From an uncultured Prevotellaceae bacterium (GTDB lineage Bacteria; Bacteroidota; Bacteroidia; Bacteroidales; Bacteroidaceae), in assembly GCA_900315565.1 (NCBI GenBank), contig OMZS01000018.1, positions 34,661-98,660 of the forward strand: a stretch of 64,000 nucleotides of DNA. The letters are read 5' to 3'. The position numbers and the translations under genes were made by a program. Positions within the stretch are counted from its first letter, which is position 1. Each line of letters starts with the position of its first letter. Positions 28,404-37,469 of this stretch are shown piece after piece. The notes under the pieces were generated by a model that saw only the letters and a list, made by a program, of their open reading frames with translations, was not told the origin of the DNA and did not search any database.

Positions 28404-29057
28404 ATGAAACGCCCTGCCATCGAAATTCCAGAGGTTCTCACAAGTTGCATGTCGCAAGGGGTTCCCGAAGCAAACGCCGACAAGCGTGAGGCGCGTGTGC
28501 TCCTCCATGCCTGCTGCGCACCCTGCTCGTCGGCCATTGTTGAGTGGATGGTGAACCACGGATTGCAACCCCACATCTACTACTACAATCCCAACATTTT
28601 CCCGCTCGAAGAATACAACATCCGCAAACTAGAAAGCAAACGCCACGCCGAAAGCCTGGGTCTCAGCTGGACCGACGGCGACTACAACCACGACCAGTGG
28701 CACCGCCGCGTGTGCCTGAACCAGGAAACCACCGAGCACCAGATGGAGAACGAGCCCGAGCGTGGCCGGCGCTGCCAGCAATGTTTCAACATGCGTTTGC
28801 TTGCCGCCGCCCGAAAGGCCAAAGAACTGGGCATCACCGTGTTTGCCACAACCCTAGCCTCGTCGCGATGGAAGAGCATCGAGCAAATCAACCGTGCCGG
28901 CATCGACGCGCAAAACCAGGTGCCCGGCACGCTGTTCTGGGCTCAGAACTGGCGCAAAGGCGGACTCTACGAGCGACGCAACCAGCTGCTCAAAGAGTTT
29001 AATTTCTATAATCAGCAATACTGTGGTTGCGAATACAGCAGGAAGAAGGAAGAATAA
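28404..29057 (+). CDS. queH: Epoxyqueuosine reductase QueH
   Basis: 217 residues. The fingerprint of the DUF208/QueH family is complete: LLHACCAPCSSA near the N-terminus (two adjacent Cys and a third), RRCQQCFNMRL in the middle, and QQYCGCEYS at the C-terminus, giving the Cys set for an iron-sulfur cluster and a metal site. It reduces epoxyqueuosine to queuosine in the tRNA wobble position, replacing QueG. It is co-directional with the deacetylase and DUF4112 genes with short gaps. Confidence 0.93.
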   Translation: MKRPAIEIPEVLTSCMSQGVPEANADKREARVLLHACCAPCSSAIVEWMVNHGLQPHIYYYNPNIFPLEEYNIRKLESKRHAESLGLSWTDGDYNHDQWHRRVCLNQETTEHQMENEPERGRRCQQCFNMRLLAAARKAKELGITVFATTLASSRWKSIEQINRAGIDAQNQVPGTLFWAQNWRKGGLYERRNQLLKEFNFYNQQYCGCEYSRKKEE

Positions 29058-29096
29058 AAATGAAAAAATAAAGATTAAAGATTAAAGATTTTTGCC

Positions 29097-29585
29097 ATGA
29101 ACGAGCAGAAACGCCTTGAACGCTCGACACGCCTGCACAACAACCGCTATTACGCACTGCTGCAAAGGCTCACCGAATATCTGGACCGCTACTATCTCGA
29201 TGCGGCCCTGGGATTTGCCATTCCGGGCGGCATAGGCGACATGATTTCGGCCCTGTTCTCATTGGCCTATGCCTATTTTGCAGCTTTCGTCATCAGGTCG
29301 GTACCCCTTACACTGGCCATCCTCAACAACAGCCTGCGCGACGTGGTGCTGGGCATGATTCCCTTTTACGTGGGCGATGTCATCGACATCTTCCACCGCG
29401 CCAACAAGCAGAACATGAAACTCGTCAACGGTTTCGTTGAAGGCGACGAGGCCATTGTTCAGGAAGTCAACCACAAAGCGTGGCAGTCGGCTCTCTTCAT
29501 TGTGCTGTTCATTGCGGCCATTGTCGCCATGGCTTATTTCCTCGTATGGCTCACCCGCACGCTGGGCACCATGCTTTTCAGCTGA
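29097..29585 (+). CDS. DUF4112 membrane protein
   Basis: 162 residues with an amphipathic N-terminus and three hydrophobic helices (SALFSLAYAYFAAFVIRSVP, LRDVVLGMIPFYVGDVIDIF, ALFIVLFIAAIVAMAYFLVW). The stretch FAIPGGIGDMIS and the FHRANKQN motif mark DUF4112, a family of unknown function. A spacer with repeated AGATTAAAG precedes it and a strong bidirectional terminator follows. Confidence 0.85.
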   Translation: MNEQKRLERSTRLHNNRYYALLQRLTEYLDRYYLDAALGFAIPGGIGDMISALFSLAYAYFAAFVIRSVPLTLAILNNSLRDVVLGMIPFYVGDVIDIFHRANKQNMKLVNGFVEGDEAIVQEVNHKAWQSALFIVLFIAAIVAMAYFLVWLTRTLGTMLFS

Positions 29586-29608
29586 ACGCTGATTCACTTT
29601 CACAAAAA

Positions 29609-29651
29609 AATCCGGCCCCATGTCTGCGTAATTCAAACATGGGGCCGGATT
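29609..29651. terminator. Bidirectional terminator between convergent genes
   Basis: AATCCGGCCCCATGT (29609-29623) pairs perfectly with ACATGGGGCCGGATT (29637-29651), loop 13 bases. An A run lies on the left (29604-29610). It separates the DUF4112 gene from the convergent phosphohexomutase gene. Confidence 0.85.
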
Positions 29652-29685
29652 ATTTCAATCAACGTCGGCAAGAAGACCTGACGTC

Positions 29686-31215
29686 TTATTTTTTCTGCAT
29701 GTCATAAACCACCTGCATGAGGTGCTTGCCCAGCTCGTCGGCCTTTTCCAAGGTGTTTGCCTCGCTATAGACGCGGATAATGGGCTCGGTGTTCGACTTG
29801 CGCAGGTGAACCCAACTGTCAGAGAAGTCGATTTTCACGCCGTCGATGTCGGTCACCTTCACACGCGTGGGATTGGTGCCGCTCTCAGTACCCTCATACA
29901 TGCGCTTCACCTCGGCCAGCACGGCATCCACGTCGGTGTCGGGGGTCAGGTCGATGCGGTTTTTGGCCATGTAGTAGGTGGGATAAGTGGCACGAAGCTC
30001 GCTGGCCTTGCAGCCTTTGTGTGCCAGATGCGAAAGGAACAGGGCTATGCCCACCAGCGCGTCGCGGCCGTAGTGACTCTCGGGATAGATGACTCCACCA
30101 TTGCCTTCGCCGCCGATGATGGCACCCACCTCCTTCATCTTCGTGGTGACGTTTACCTCGCCTACTGCTGCGGCATGATACTCGCCACGATACTTATAGG
30201 TAACGTCGCGCAGGGCACGGGTTGACGAAAGGTTGCTCACGGTGGTCAGTCCTGAAGAAAGCATGTAGGGACCGTCGCCGGCTGCTGCCCGGAGGGGACT
30301 GATGCCGTTCTCTTCGTTAAACTTCTGGAGCCTAATCTTAAACTCCTCGCTCAGCACGTAGTCGGCCACGCTCACCAGCGTGTATTCCTCGCCAAACATG
30401 GTGCCGTCCTCGCAGATAAAGGCCAGTCGGTCAACGTCGGGGTCAACCACGATACCCAGATTGTAACTTCCGGAGCGCATCTCCTGCATAATGCCTTGCA
30501 GATTCTTTTCCAATGGCTCAGGATTGTGGGCAAAGTTGCCCGTCGGCTCGCTGTTCAGCACGGTGTATTCCACGCCCAGCTCGTCGAGCAGCTTGGGAAG
30601 TATGATGCCGCCCACGGAGTTGATGGCATCTACGCAAACGCGGAAATGAGCGTTGCGAATGGCCTCAGCATCCACCAAGTCGAGACTCATCACATCGTCG
30701 ATGTGCCATTGGTCGGCCTCATCGCAGTTGATGTAGCGGCCCAGATTGTCAACGTCGGCATAGCAGAAATCTTCTTTCTCGGCAATACTGAGCACCTCGG
30801 CACCATCGCTGGCGGTGAGAAACTCACCTTCGTGGTTGAGCAGCTTTAGCGCGTTCCACTGGCGCGGGTTGTGGCTGGCTGTAATGATGATGCCACCGTC
30901 GGCACCCAGCTGACGCACAGCCAGTTCGGTGGTCGGCGTGGTGGCAAGGCCGATGTTCACCACATCGTAGCCCATGCCGATGAGCGTACCGCTAACGACG
31001 TTATCGACCATCACACCCGACATGCGAGCATCGCGCCCCACCACGATGGTAGGACGGTGGTTATTGAACTCAGCATACTGCCCCGTTCCGCCCTTGCGGC
31101 GAATGAAGGTGGCAAAAGCCGTTGTAAACTTGACAATGTCCAGGGGATTGAGCGTGTCGCCCGTGGGTCCGCCAATGGTTCCGCGGATACCCGAAATAGA
31201 TTTTATGAGTGTCAT
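29686..31215 (-). CDS. Phosphoglucosamine/phosphomannomutase-type phosphohexomutase
   Basis: 509 residues starting MTLIKSISGIRGTIGGPTGD. The catalytic phosphoserine loop is ITASHNPRQWNALKLL. The metal loop DPDVDRLAFI and the sugar-binding EGNGGVIYP are present, and RKSNTEPIIRVYSEA near the end binds phosphate. The opening SISGIRGT rather than FGTDG points to the GlmM-like mutase common in Bacteroidetes. It interconverts hexose 6- and 1-phosphates for cell wall precursors. The DUF4827 gene ends 3 bases upstream, so the two are one operon. Confidence 0.9.
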   Translation of the reverse strand: MTLIKSISGIRGTIGGPTGDTLNPLDIVKFTTAFATFIRRKGGTGQYAEFNNHRPTIVVGRDARMSGVMVDNVVSGTLIGMGYDVVNIGLATTPTTELAVRQLGADGGIIITASHNPRQWNALKLLNHEGEFLTASDGAEVLSIAEKEDFCYADVDNLGRYINCDEADQWHIDDVMSLDLVDAEAIRNAHFRVCVDAINSVGGIILPKLLDELGVEYTVLNSEPTGNFAHNPEPLEKNLQGIMQEMRSGSYNLGIVVDPDVDRLAFICEDGTMFGEEYTLVSVADYVLSEEFKIRLQKFNEENGISPLRAAAGDGPYMLSSGLTTVSNLSSTRALRDVTYKYRGEYHAAAVGEVNVTTKMKEVGAIIGGEGNGGVIYPESHYGRDALVGIALFLSHLAHKGCKASELRATYPTYYMAKNRIDLTPDTDVDAVLAEVKRMYEGTESGTNPTRVKVTDIDGVKIDFSDSWVHLRKSNTEPIIRVYSEANTLEKADELGKHLMQVVYDMQKK

Positions 31216-31218
31216 TTT

Positions 31219-31857
31219 TTAGAGTCCTCTCTCGTAAGTTATCTCGTAATAGCAGGGATAAACATTCTGTGTAGCGTAAGCCTGTCCCTGTGTGTGAGGA
31301 ACAATAAGCCTCACTTTGGCCGTCTCTTCACCCGCCTTGCTGGGTCGTCCCACGTTGATGTACGACAGGGGCACAAGCCATCCCGACGGCACCGACGTGC
31401 TTCCGTAGGCCGAAGCCATCACACTGTTGCCCGAAACAAACGAGGCGGTAAACGAACCGCTCGTGTTGCTCACGGTGAGCCTATCCACCAGCGAGGCGTA
31501 GTAAAGCACATTGTTGGTGAGCTGCAGAGAGTCGGTCAGAAGGTTGGTTTCCTTGAACCGGCACAGCACCGTGGCCGTCTCGCCCTTCTTGATAGGCTCG
31601 CCACATCCCTTGCGAACAATCTGCATATAAACGCCCGTGCTCTCAAAGAGCACGTACTGGTTCTTGCTCACATCGGTGGTGTTATTATTGGCTTTAAAGT
31701 CAGCCTCAGAAATAACGTGTATGGTAGAGTCGGCAATAAACTTCTGAATGGCCGCCGTCTCCTTCTTCTTCTGGTCGGCGTAGGTCTCGTGCTTGTTGCA
31801 GCCTGCCATGATGGCAAGTGCCACGACGACGACAAGTGATAGGACTGTTTTTCTCAT
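31219..31857 (-). CDS. DUF4827 lipoprotein (FKBP-like)
   Basis: 212 residues with lipobox MAGC (MRKTVLSLVVVVALAIMAGC). The rest fits DUF4827, a Bacteroidetes family with an FKBP-like core: GEPIKKGETATVLCRFKETN and SGWLVPLSYINVGRPSKAGE. No proline-isomerase active site can be confirmed. Upstream partner in an operon with the phosphohexomutase, possibly for cell-surface assembly. Confidence 0.85.
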   Translation of the reverse strand: MRKTVLSLVVVVALAIMAGCNKHETYADQKKKETAAIQKFIADSTIHVISEADFKANNNTTDVSKNQYVLFESTGVYMQIVRKGCGEPIKKGETATVLCRFKETNLLTDSLQLTNNVLYYASLVDRLTVSNTSGSFTASFVSGNSVMASAYGSTSVPSGWLVPLSYINVGRPSKAGEETAKVRLIVPHTQGQAYATQNVYPCYYEITYERGL

Positions 31858-31886
31858 TTGGCTTACATAAGTAATGTTTTAAAGTG

Positions 31887-31894
31887 CAAATATA
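31887..31894 (-). promoter_or_regulatory. -7 element TATATTTG for the DUF4827-mutase operon
   Basis: Minus-strand TAnnTTTG match 30 bases before the ATG at 31857. Confidence 0.5.
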
Positions 31895-31931
31895 CGCATT
31901 TTCGCCCGAAAAGCCGTATGATTAGCGTTAT

Positions 31932-32960
31932 TTAACAGCAAAATGCGACAAATGCCTCGCGCACAATGCGCTCGGCCTCGTCGAGCGAGCAGTTTAGCCG
32001 ACCGCCGGCGGCATTGAGATGGCCGCCGCCGTTGAAGAACTGCTCCGCCATTTTGTTGGCCGGAAAATTGTCAACCGAGCGGATGCTCACCCACACCAGA
32101 TTGTCGCGCTCGGTGTCTTCGCGCAACGAGAGCGACACTTTCATGCCCTTGATTTGCAGCGGCATGTTCACCAAGCCTTCAGCATCGCCCTTGAGGTAAT
32201 GGAATCGCTTCAGGTCGCGACGCGACAGCGCGAAGTAGGCCGCATGCTTATCGGCAAAAACGTTGAGTTTGGTATAGAGCACGTAGCCGATGAGCCGCAT
32301 GCGCCACTCGCTGTAGTTGTTATACACGCTGCGGTAAATCTTGTCCTTGTTGATGCGCTTGGTGAGCAGCTGACTGATGATGAAATAGATTTCGGGCGTG
32401 GTGCTGTTGTAAGTAAAGCCGCCCGTATCGGTCATCATTCCGCAATAGATGGGCACCGCTATCTTACGGTCCATTTGCTCGAAACCTCCCAACTGCCAAA
32501 TCAGGCGGAACACCAGTTCGGCTGTGGAGCACAACTCCGGGTGCGAGATGCTCAGCGTCATGCCAGGCTCGGGGCCAAGGTGGTGGTCGATGAGCACACG
32601 CTGAGCCTGGCTCGCGCGCAGGTCGTCGCCCATCTTCTCGCCCAGACGGTCAATGGCGTTGAAGTCCATGCAGAACACCACATCGGCCGTGCTGAGCAAC
32701 AGTTGGGCCTGCTCCACATGCTTGTCGTAGCGCAAAATGCGCTCCACGCCCGGCATCCAATGCAAGAAGTCGGGAAACATGTCGGGCACCACAATGCGGG
32801 GATCCTTGCCTTGCTGCCGCAGATACTCGGCCCACGCCAATGACGACCCGATGGCATCGCCGTCAGGATTCTGGTGGCAGCAGACAACAATATTCGCAGC
32901 CTCGGCAATGATTGTACGCAGTTGCGCACACTCATTCTCTGAAAGCAGATTGATATTCAA
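31932..32960 (-). CDS. nrnA: DHH-family oligoribonuclease / PAP phosphatase
   Basis: 342 residues. DHH motifs: CHQNPDGDAIGSSLAWAEYL, VFCMDFNAIDRLG, the eponymous LIDHHLGPE, and DTGGF. The C-terminal DHHA1 domain ends with FNGGGHLNAAGGRL. It degrades 2-5 nucleotide RNAs and can dephosphorylate 3'-phosphoadenosine 5'-phosphate in the cytoplasm. The upstream spacer is filled with AATTGTCAATT repeats. Confidence 0.92.
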   Translation of the reverse strand: MNINLLSENECAQLRTIIAEAANIVVCCHQNPDGDAIGSSLAWAEYLRQQGKDPRIVVPDMFPDFLHWMPGVERILRYDKHVEQAQLLLSTADVVFCMDFNAIDRLGEKMGDDLRASQAQRVLIDHHLGPEPGMTLSISHPELCSTAELVFRLIWQLGGFEQMDRKIAVPIYCGMMTDTGGFTYNSTTPEIYFIISQLLTKRINKDKIYRSVYNNYSEWRMRLIGYVLYTKLNVFADKHAAYFALSRRDLKRFHYLKGDAEGLVNMPLQIKGMKVSLSLREDTERDNLVWVSIRSVDNFPANKMAEQFFNGGGHLNAAGGRLNCSLDEAERIVREAFVAFCC

Positions 32961-33003
32961 TTGTCAATTATAATTATTAATTGTCAATTATCAATTGTCA
33001 ATT
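32961..33003. repeat. AATTGTCAATTAT tandem/palindromic tract
   Basis: Three to four copies of TTGTCAATTAT-like units fill the gap between two co-directional genes; the units are near-palindromic. Confidence 0.7.
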
Positions 33004-33004
33004 A

Positions 33005-33946
33005 TTAAAAAAGTTTCTCGGGGTAAACGCCGTCGGCAACAAGCTGGCCAATGCGCTCAACGGTGCCTTCGCGGTCGGCAGCGTAGGTGACACCAAACCA
33101 CTTCGACGTGGTGTCGAGCACCTTCACCGTAGCCGTTCCCTCACCAATGAGTTTGTTTACCATGAGCGGAATGAAGAATTCGGCCTTCAGGTTCTGCATG
33201 TTTTTCGGGTCGCTCAGGAATTCCTTGAAATAGGACTCACTGTGCTCGAAATAGTCAGGCGTGAAACCCCACATATTCATCGAAACGGGCGTATTGTCGT
33301 CAACAACCACCCAACGGCCCTCTTCATCCTTATAGCGGATAGGCTCGGTGGCAGCACCCGCGTTAGAACCGTCCTCGGCACAACGCACAATCTCGGTGCG
33401 CTCCACCACGGTGGTAAGATGTTCCTGCTCGTCCTTCGAGCAGATGCCGCGAGCCACGGTGCCGTTCTCACTCAGCGTGTTGCCCACGCGGAAACCTACC
33501 ATGGCATATTGGTTCTTGGCGCCCTCGGGCAGTTCGCTGAGGAAACGGCCAATCACCATGAAGGCATCGCGATTGTAGAAGTCATCGCAGTTGATGACGC
33601 AGAACGGCTCTTTGATGACTTCCTTGCCCATGAGCACGGCGTGGTTGGTTCCCCACGGCTTCACGCGGCCTTCAGGACAGCTGAAGCCTTCGGGAAGCGC
33701 GTCGATGCTCTGGAAACACAGTTCGCAGGGAATCTTATCCTCGTATTTGGCAAGAATCTGCGTGCGGAACTGCTCTTCAAAGTCCTTGCGGATGACCCAA
33801 ACAATCTTGCCGAAACCGGCCTGAATGGCATCGTAAATACTATAGTCCATAATGGTCTCGCCGTTGGGGCCCAGACCGTCGAGCTGCTTCAGACCGCCAT
33901 AGCGGCTGCCCATGCCAGCAGCAAGCAAAAACAATGTTGGTTTCAT
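33005..33946 (-). CDS. Sugar-phosphate nucleotidyltransferase
   Basis: 313 residues. The nucleotide-binding start is FLLAAGMGSRYGGLKQLDGL, with a metal-binding Asp pair in INCDDFYNRDAF. The family is the Rossmann-like NTP_transferase fold. The sequence differs from GalU or RfbA enough that the sugar cannot be named. Probable role: activating a sugar 1-phosphate for cell-surface glycans. A promoter (33988) lies upstream in a repeat-rich gap. Confidence 0.88.
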   Translation of the reverse strand: MKPTLFLLAAGMGSRYGGLKQLDGLGPNGETIMDYSIYDAIQAGFGKIVWVIRKDFEEQFRTQILAKYEDKIPCELCFQSIDALPEGFSCPEGRVKPWGTNHAVLMGKEVIKEPFCVINCDDFYNRDAFMVIGRFLSELPEGAKNQYAMVGFRVGNTLSENGTVARGICSKDEQEHLTTVVERTEIVRCAEDGSNAGAATEPIRYKDEEGRWVVVDDNTPVSMNMWGFTPDYFEHSESYFKEFLSDPKNMQNLKAEFFIPLMVNKLIGEGTATVKVLDTTSKWFGVTYAADREGTVERIGQLVADGVYPEKLF

Positions 33947-33987
33947 GTTGTCAGTTTGTTTTTTTATAATTTTCGTCTAACTGACTG

Positions 33988-33995
33988 CAAAAGTA
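33988..33995 (-). promoter_or_regulatory. -7 element TACTTTTG for the nucleotidyltransferase gene
   Basis: Minus-strand match 41 bases before the ATG; a TTG-equivalent (CAA at 34018-34020) lies 22 bases further upstream. Confidence 0.55.
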
Positions 33996-34107
33996 GCTAT
34001 TTTTCTCGAATTAAAAGCAAGTAACCCAAAGAAAGTGACTTTTTCCTTTATTGGAATGCCCGAATCAACAACAACATCTCTCTTCACAATTCAAATGATT
34101 CTCGAGA

Positions 34108-34262
34108 TTACGGATTTATCTCACGGCATTACGAAAATAGTTCACGACTTTACGGAAATATCTCTCGGCGTTACGGAAATAATACACGGCGTTATGAAAA
34201 TAATTCACGGCGCGGCTCCGAAATTCTCTAGAAAATTTCGGAGCCGCGCCGTGAGATAATAT
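34108..34262. repeat. Repeat cluster: about 21-base direct units plus a perfect 21-bp hairpin
   Basis: Five degenerate units of the form TCACGGCGTTACGGAAATA follow one another, then a hairpin whose arms (34205-34225 and 34234-34254) pair perfectly over 21 bases with a loop containing CTCTAGAA. This is the most elaborate member of the family at 887, 23955 and 44026. It fills the 367-base gap 33947-34313, which holds no gene. Confidence 0.85.
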
Positions 34263-34313
34263 TGTCAACGGGCGTGACAAAAAAGAAAAGCGCGATGCTA
34301 GTGAGGCAACGGC

Positions 34314-34949
34314 TTATTTCACCACCACCTTGCGGCCATTCACCACGTAGATGCCTTTCGGCAGCTGGCTGCCCTGCTGCGGCAAAGCTACACGACGGCC
34401 TTGCAGGTCGTAAATGCCAAGTGCAGTGGGAGTTCCTGCAGAAACGGCGGCCGACTTGATAGCAGTTGGATCTTTGCGCTCGACATCAAAAATAAGGGCC
34501 ACGGTCTTGGCGTTGCCAAGTAGTTTGCTTGGATTACCTTCAATGCCAATCAAATCAAGTGGTATCAACGGTACCATAGTAGAAGAGCGTAGCCCAAGCG
34601 TACAAAAGATGTTGTCGTCGGTCGTCACATCATCTGCAATAACGACTTTGCCTTTGAGGGTACTCATGTCACTGATGTCGATGGTGCAGAGGTCTTTCTT
34701 AGCTTTGCTCATCAACTCGATGTGCCCATTCAGTACTTCTGAAAGTTCATTCTTGAACAGCACCGCCTCCTCAGCATACAGAGCTACCATTCCAACGAGC
34801 TGTTGGGCGGTGAAGTCGCCTGGCTCTAAGGGACCGTCTTTCAGCACGATGGTGATGTCGGCCTCTCTGGCATTGGCGCGGGTGTCTTGCGCAAACAGGT
34901 TCGTGGTTATGGCCACGAGCAACAATAAAAGTGTAAATGATTTTTTCAT
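34314..34949 (-). CDS. Secreted protein with C-terminal sorting tail, unknown function
   Basis: 211 residues from the ATG at 34949 (MKKSFTLLLLLVAITTNLFA), a signal peptide. The middle (about 25-165) has no family I recognise; it includes DISDMSTLKGKVVIADDVTT. The end reads GIYDLQGRRVALPQQGSQLP then KGIYVVNGRKVVVK, a type IX secretion type-A-like C-terminal domain, so the protein is likely exported to the surface. Confidence 0.75.
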   Translation of the reverse strand: MKKSFTLLLLLVAITTNLFAQDTRANAREADITIVLKDGPLEPGDFTAQQLVGMVALYAEEAVLFKNELSEVLNGHIELMSKAKKDLCTIDISDMSTLKGKVVIADDVTTDDNIFCTLGLRSSTMVPLIPLDLIGIEGNPSKLLGNAKTVALIFDVERKDPTAIKSAAVSAGTPTALGIYDLQGRRVALPQQGSQLPKGIYVVNGRKVVVK

Positions 34950-35015
34950 CTTTCTTTGGTTTTTATTAGTGATTAAACGATTTTTTGTTGAGATGATGCG
35001 CTGAATGTGCAATGG

Positions 35016-37469
35016 TCAGAAGGGATATCCAATGGCGAAATGGATGGTGCGCGCGTCCTTGAACGGATTCACGTTGAAATAGCCCGAACGGCCCGTGTCA
35101 TAAGGAGCGTGAAGACCGATACCCCAGTCGAGACGCAACACGAGGAAGTCGAGGTCGTAGCGAAGACCCACACCTGTGCCGAGGGCGAGCTGTCGCGGCA
35201 GGTTTTTGAGTTTGAAAACCTCATTCTCCAGCACGTCGCTGCTGGTTTCATCGGTGTAGCCGTACCTGAAATCCCAAACATTGCCGGCATCAAGGAACAG
35301 CGCGCCATGAAGATTTCCGAACAAACGCGTGCGATATTCCAGATTGGCCACAAACTTGATTTGTCCGTTCTGCATCAGATAAGACAACAGCCGCGAGTCC
35401 TTGCTCGAAAGGTCGGCTACGGGCTGGTAGGCACCGGGACCCAATGTGCGAACGGGGAACGCACGGACACTGTTGGCACCGCCCGCATAAAAACGCTCGC
35501 TGAAAATGGCCACATCGCTGTTGCCAAAGGTATGGATGACACCAGCATTGATGTGCCCCACCACACGCGAGTAGGGGCTGAGCGTCCAGGTTTTGGTGAA
35601 GTCGGTTTCGGCCCTGACAAACTGCGAATAAGGATTCTTGAACATTTTCTTATGCTTCTCTTTCCAGCTGTGGCCCGCAATGGCGTAGCCCAGTGAAATC
35701 AGGTTGCCTGCCTCCGACAGGGTGGTTTCCCAGCGTATGGGGTTGGCTGTGCCTGCAGGACTGGTGTAGGTGTAGGTATAGCGCATTTCGGGCACGAAAT
35801 AGTCGCTCACCATGGTGCTCATGTAGGGATTGTCGATGACCAGCGAGTCGAATTTCTCCGAGTGGCTGTTCATAAACTGATACTTCACGGTAAGCGGACT
35901 GAACTCGTGGCGGCTGCTCACCGAGGTCTGCCAGCGATAGGTCCACTCGCCCGACACCACGTGCATCTTGTAGTAGCCAGGACGACTGATGATGTCGGTG
36001 GAAACCTTGGCCAGGGTAGAGGGCGTAGTGTAGAACCGGCGGCGACGGCGGCGACGATTGTCGGATGTGCCTGCAGCAGATGTCTGCTGACTGCGCGGAG
36101 TGCGGCGCACACGGTTGCCACCAAAGAAGGGTGCGATGATACGCGGAAACTCCAGCGAGGCATCGGCACCATACTCGTAGGTGTTCATGCCGGCGCTGTT
36201 TTTGCCTGTCTGCCACTCGTAAGAGCCGTGCAGGTTGATGTCGAACTTTTCGCCCCCCCTGAAGGCATTGCGCTTGGTGAGGCCAAGACGCAGCTCGGGT
36301 CCCATGCGCCCGATGGTGCGGTTCACGAAATTGGTCTCAATGTAGGTGTCGTAGGGCTTATCGAGTATGCAGTTGATATTGAGGTCGAGCGTATCGCAGG
36401 TGGCCGTGGTGTCGCGGGGCGTAAAGCTGAAATCCACCATGCTGAACAGTCCCATGGCATTGATTTTGCTGACTGTTTCCATGTAGTTGTCGTAACTGAA
36501 CAACTGCCGGCGACGCAGCCGCATGCCGCCCAAGATGACGCGCGGACGCAACTGGGGCTTGTCGCCCGTATAGCGTACCGTCAGCGAACGGCGCACCAGA
36601 CTGTCGGTGGGCTGCTCCATGAACGACTTGCGTATATCGAGACGAACGCGACCTACGTACCACTGGCGGGTGGCTTCGGGCGGAATTGCGTCAGCCAGCT
36701 GCAACCGCAGCTGCGCATGGCCCGGCACCTGCAGCGTGTCGGCAAAGTAAGAGGCATAGCTCGGCTGGAAATAATAATATCCGTTGTTGCGCAGAAGGGT
36801 GCTCAGCCGCGAACGTTCGGCGTCGAGTCTTCCCACGGTGAACGGGTCGCCCTTGCGAATCATGGTCTGGTCGGCGGTGGCTGCTATCAGGCTGTCGGCT
36901 GTGGCCGGAAATCCCACATAGCTCATGCTGTCAACCATAAACAAAGGTCCCATGTTCACTGTATAGCCAATCTTGCTCTTTTTCGGATTTTTCTGCGGCA
37001 CGGCAGCGTAATCTACTTTTCCGTGGAAATAGCCGTGATTCTTTAGCACCGACTGTGCCACCGAGGCGCGCAGAGCCGGATTCACCATACTCATCAGCAC
37101 GGGCGGCTTGCCAAACGCTTTGGTCATCCATTTTCCGAATCCCGTTTCCGACTTGCTGTAAGCATTCCAAATCCACAGACCGTAGGGGAACGGCGTGCGG
37201 TAGTAGCTGCTGCCAAACAATGCCCCGTTGGGCGCGGTGGCCAAGGCGGCGTCGATTTCCTCGCGAGTGGTCACGAAGTTGTCGTTCTTCTCGTAGTTCT
37301 GATAGTCAATCTTGGTAAGTCCGATGAAGAGCTGATCGTCGTCGGGAATATTCGCTGTGGTGGAACAGCCCGCCAGCACGAGCAGGCACAATAACAGCAG
37401 CCCCGCACCGCCACAGGCGGCAAGGGTTCTCAGCGAGTGTCTTATGGCGTGAAAAATATTTCTGTTCAT
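35016..37469 (-). CDS. tamL: TamL-type outer-membrane barrel lipoprotein (Omp85 superfamily)
   Basis: 817 residues with a lipoprotein signal (lipobox LAGC) followed by POTRA-like repeats (about 40-330) and a 16-strand Omp85 barrel that ends IHFAIGYPF with terminal Phe. In Bacteroidetes TamL is a lipidated TamA homologue that, with TamB, helps move phospholipid and insert proteins into the outer membrane. The gene starts 4 bases inside the end of the upstream tamB-like gene, so the two are translationally coupled. Confidence 0.92.
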   Translation of the reverse strand: MNRNIFHAIRHSLRTLAACGGAGLLLLCLLVLAGCSTTANIPDDDQLFIGLTKIDYQNYEKNDNFVTTREEIDAALATAPNGALFGSSYYRTPFPYGLWIWNAYSKSETGFGKWMTKAFGKPPVLMSMVNPALRASVAQSVLKNHGYFHGKVDYAAVPQKNPKKSKIGYTVNMGPLFMVDSMSYVGFPATADSLIAATADQTMIRKGDPFTVGRLDAERSRLSTLLRNNGYYYFQPSYASYFADTLQVPGHAQLRLQLADAIPPEATRQWYVGRVRLDIRKSFMEQPTDSLVRRSLTVRYTGDKPQLRPRVILGGMRLRRRQLFSYDNYMETVSKINAMGLFSMVDFSFTPRDTTATCDTLDLNINCILDKPYDTYIETNFVNRTIGRMGPELRLGLTKRNAFRGGEKFDINLHGSYEWQTGKNSAGMNTYEYGADASLEFPRIIAPFFGGNRVRRTPRSQQTSAAGTSDNRRRRRRRFYTTPSTLAKVSTDIISRPGYYKMHVVSGEWTYRWQTSVSSRHEFSPLTVKYQFMNSHSEKFDSLVIDNPYMSTMVSDYFVPEMRYTYTYTSPAGTANPIRWETTLSEAGNLISLGYAIAGHSWKEKHKKMFKNPYSQFVRAETDFTKTWTLSPYSRVVGHINAGVIHTFGNSDVAIFSERFYAGGANSVRAFPVRTLGPGAYQPVADLSSKDSRLLSYLMQNGQIKFVANLEYRTRLFGNLHGALFLDAGNVWDFRYGYTDETSSDVLENEVFKLKNLPRQLALGTGVGLRYDLDFLVLRLDWGIGLHAPYDTGRSGYFNVNPFKDARTIHFAIGYPF

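Noticed and set aside
34205-34254. Simple transcription terminator
   Set aside because: The hairpin is perfect but lacks a T run on either side and belongs to a repeat family with relatives in three other gaps, so a mobile or structural repeat fits better.
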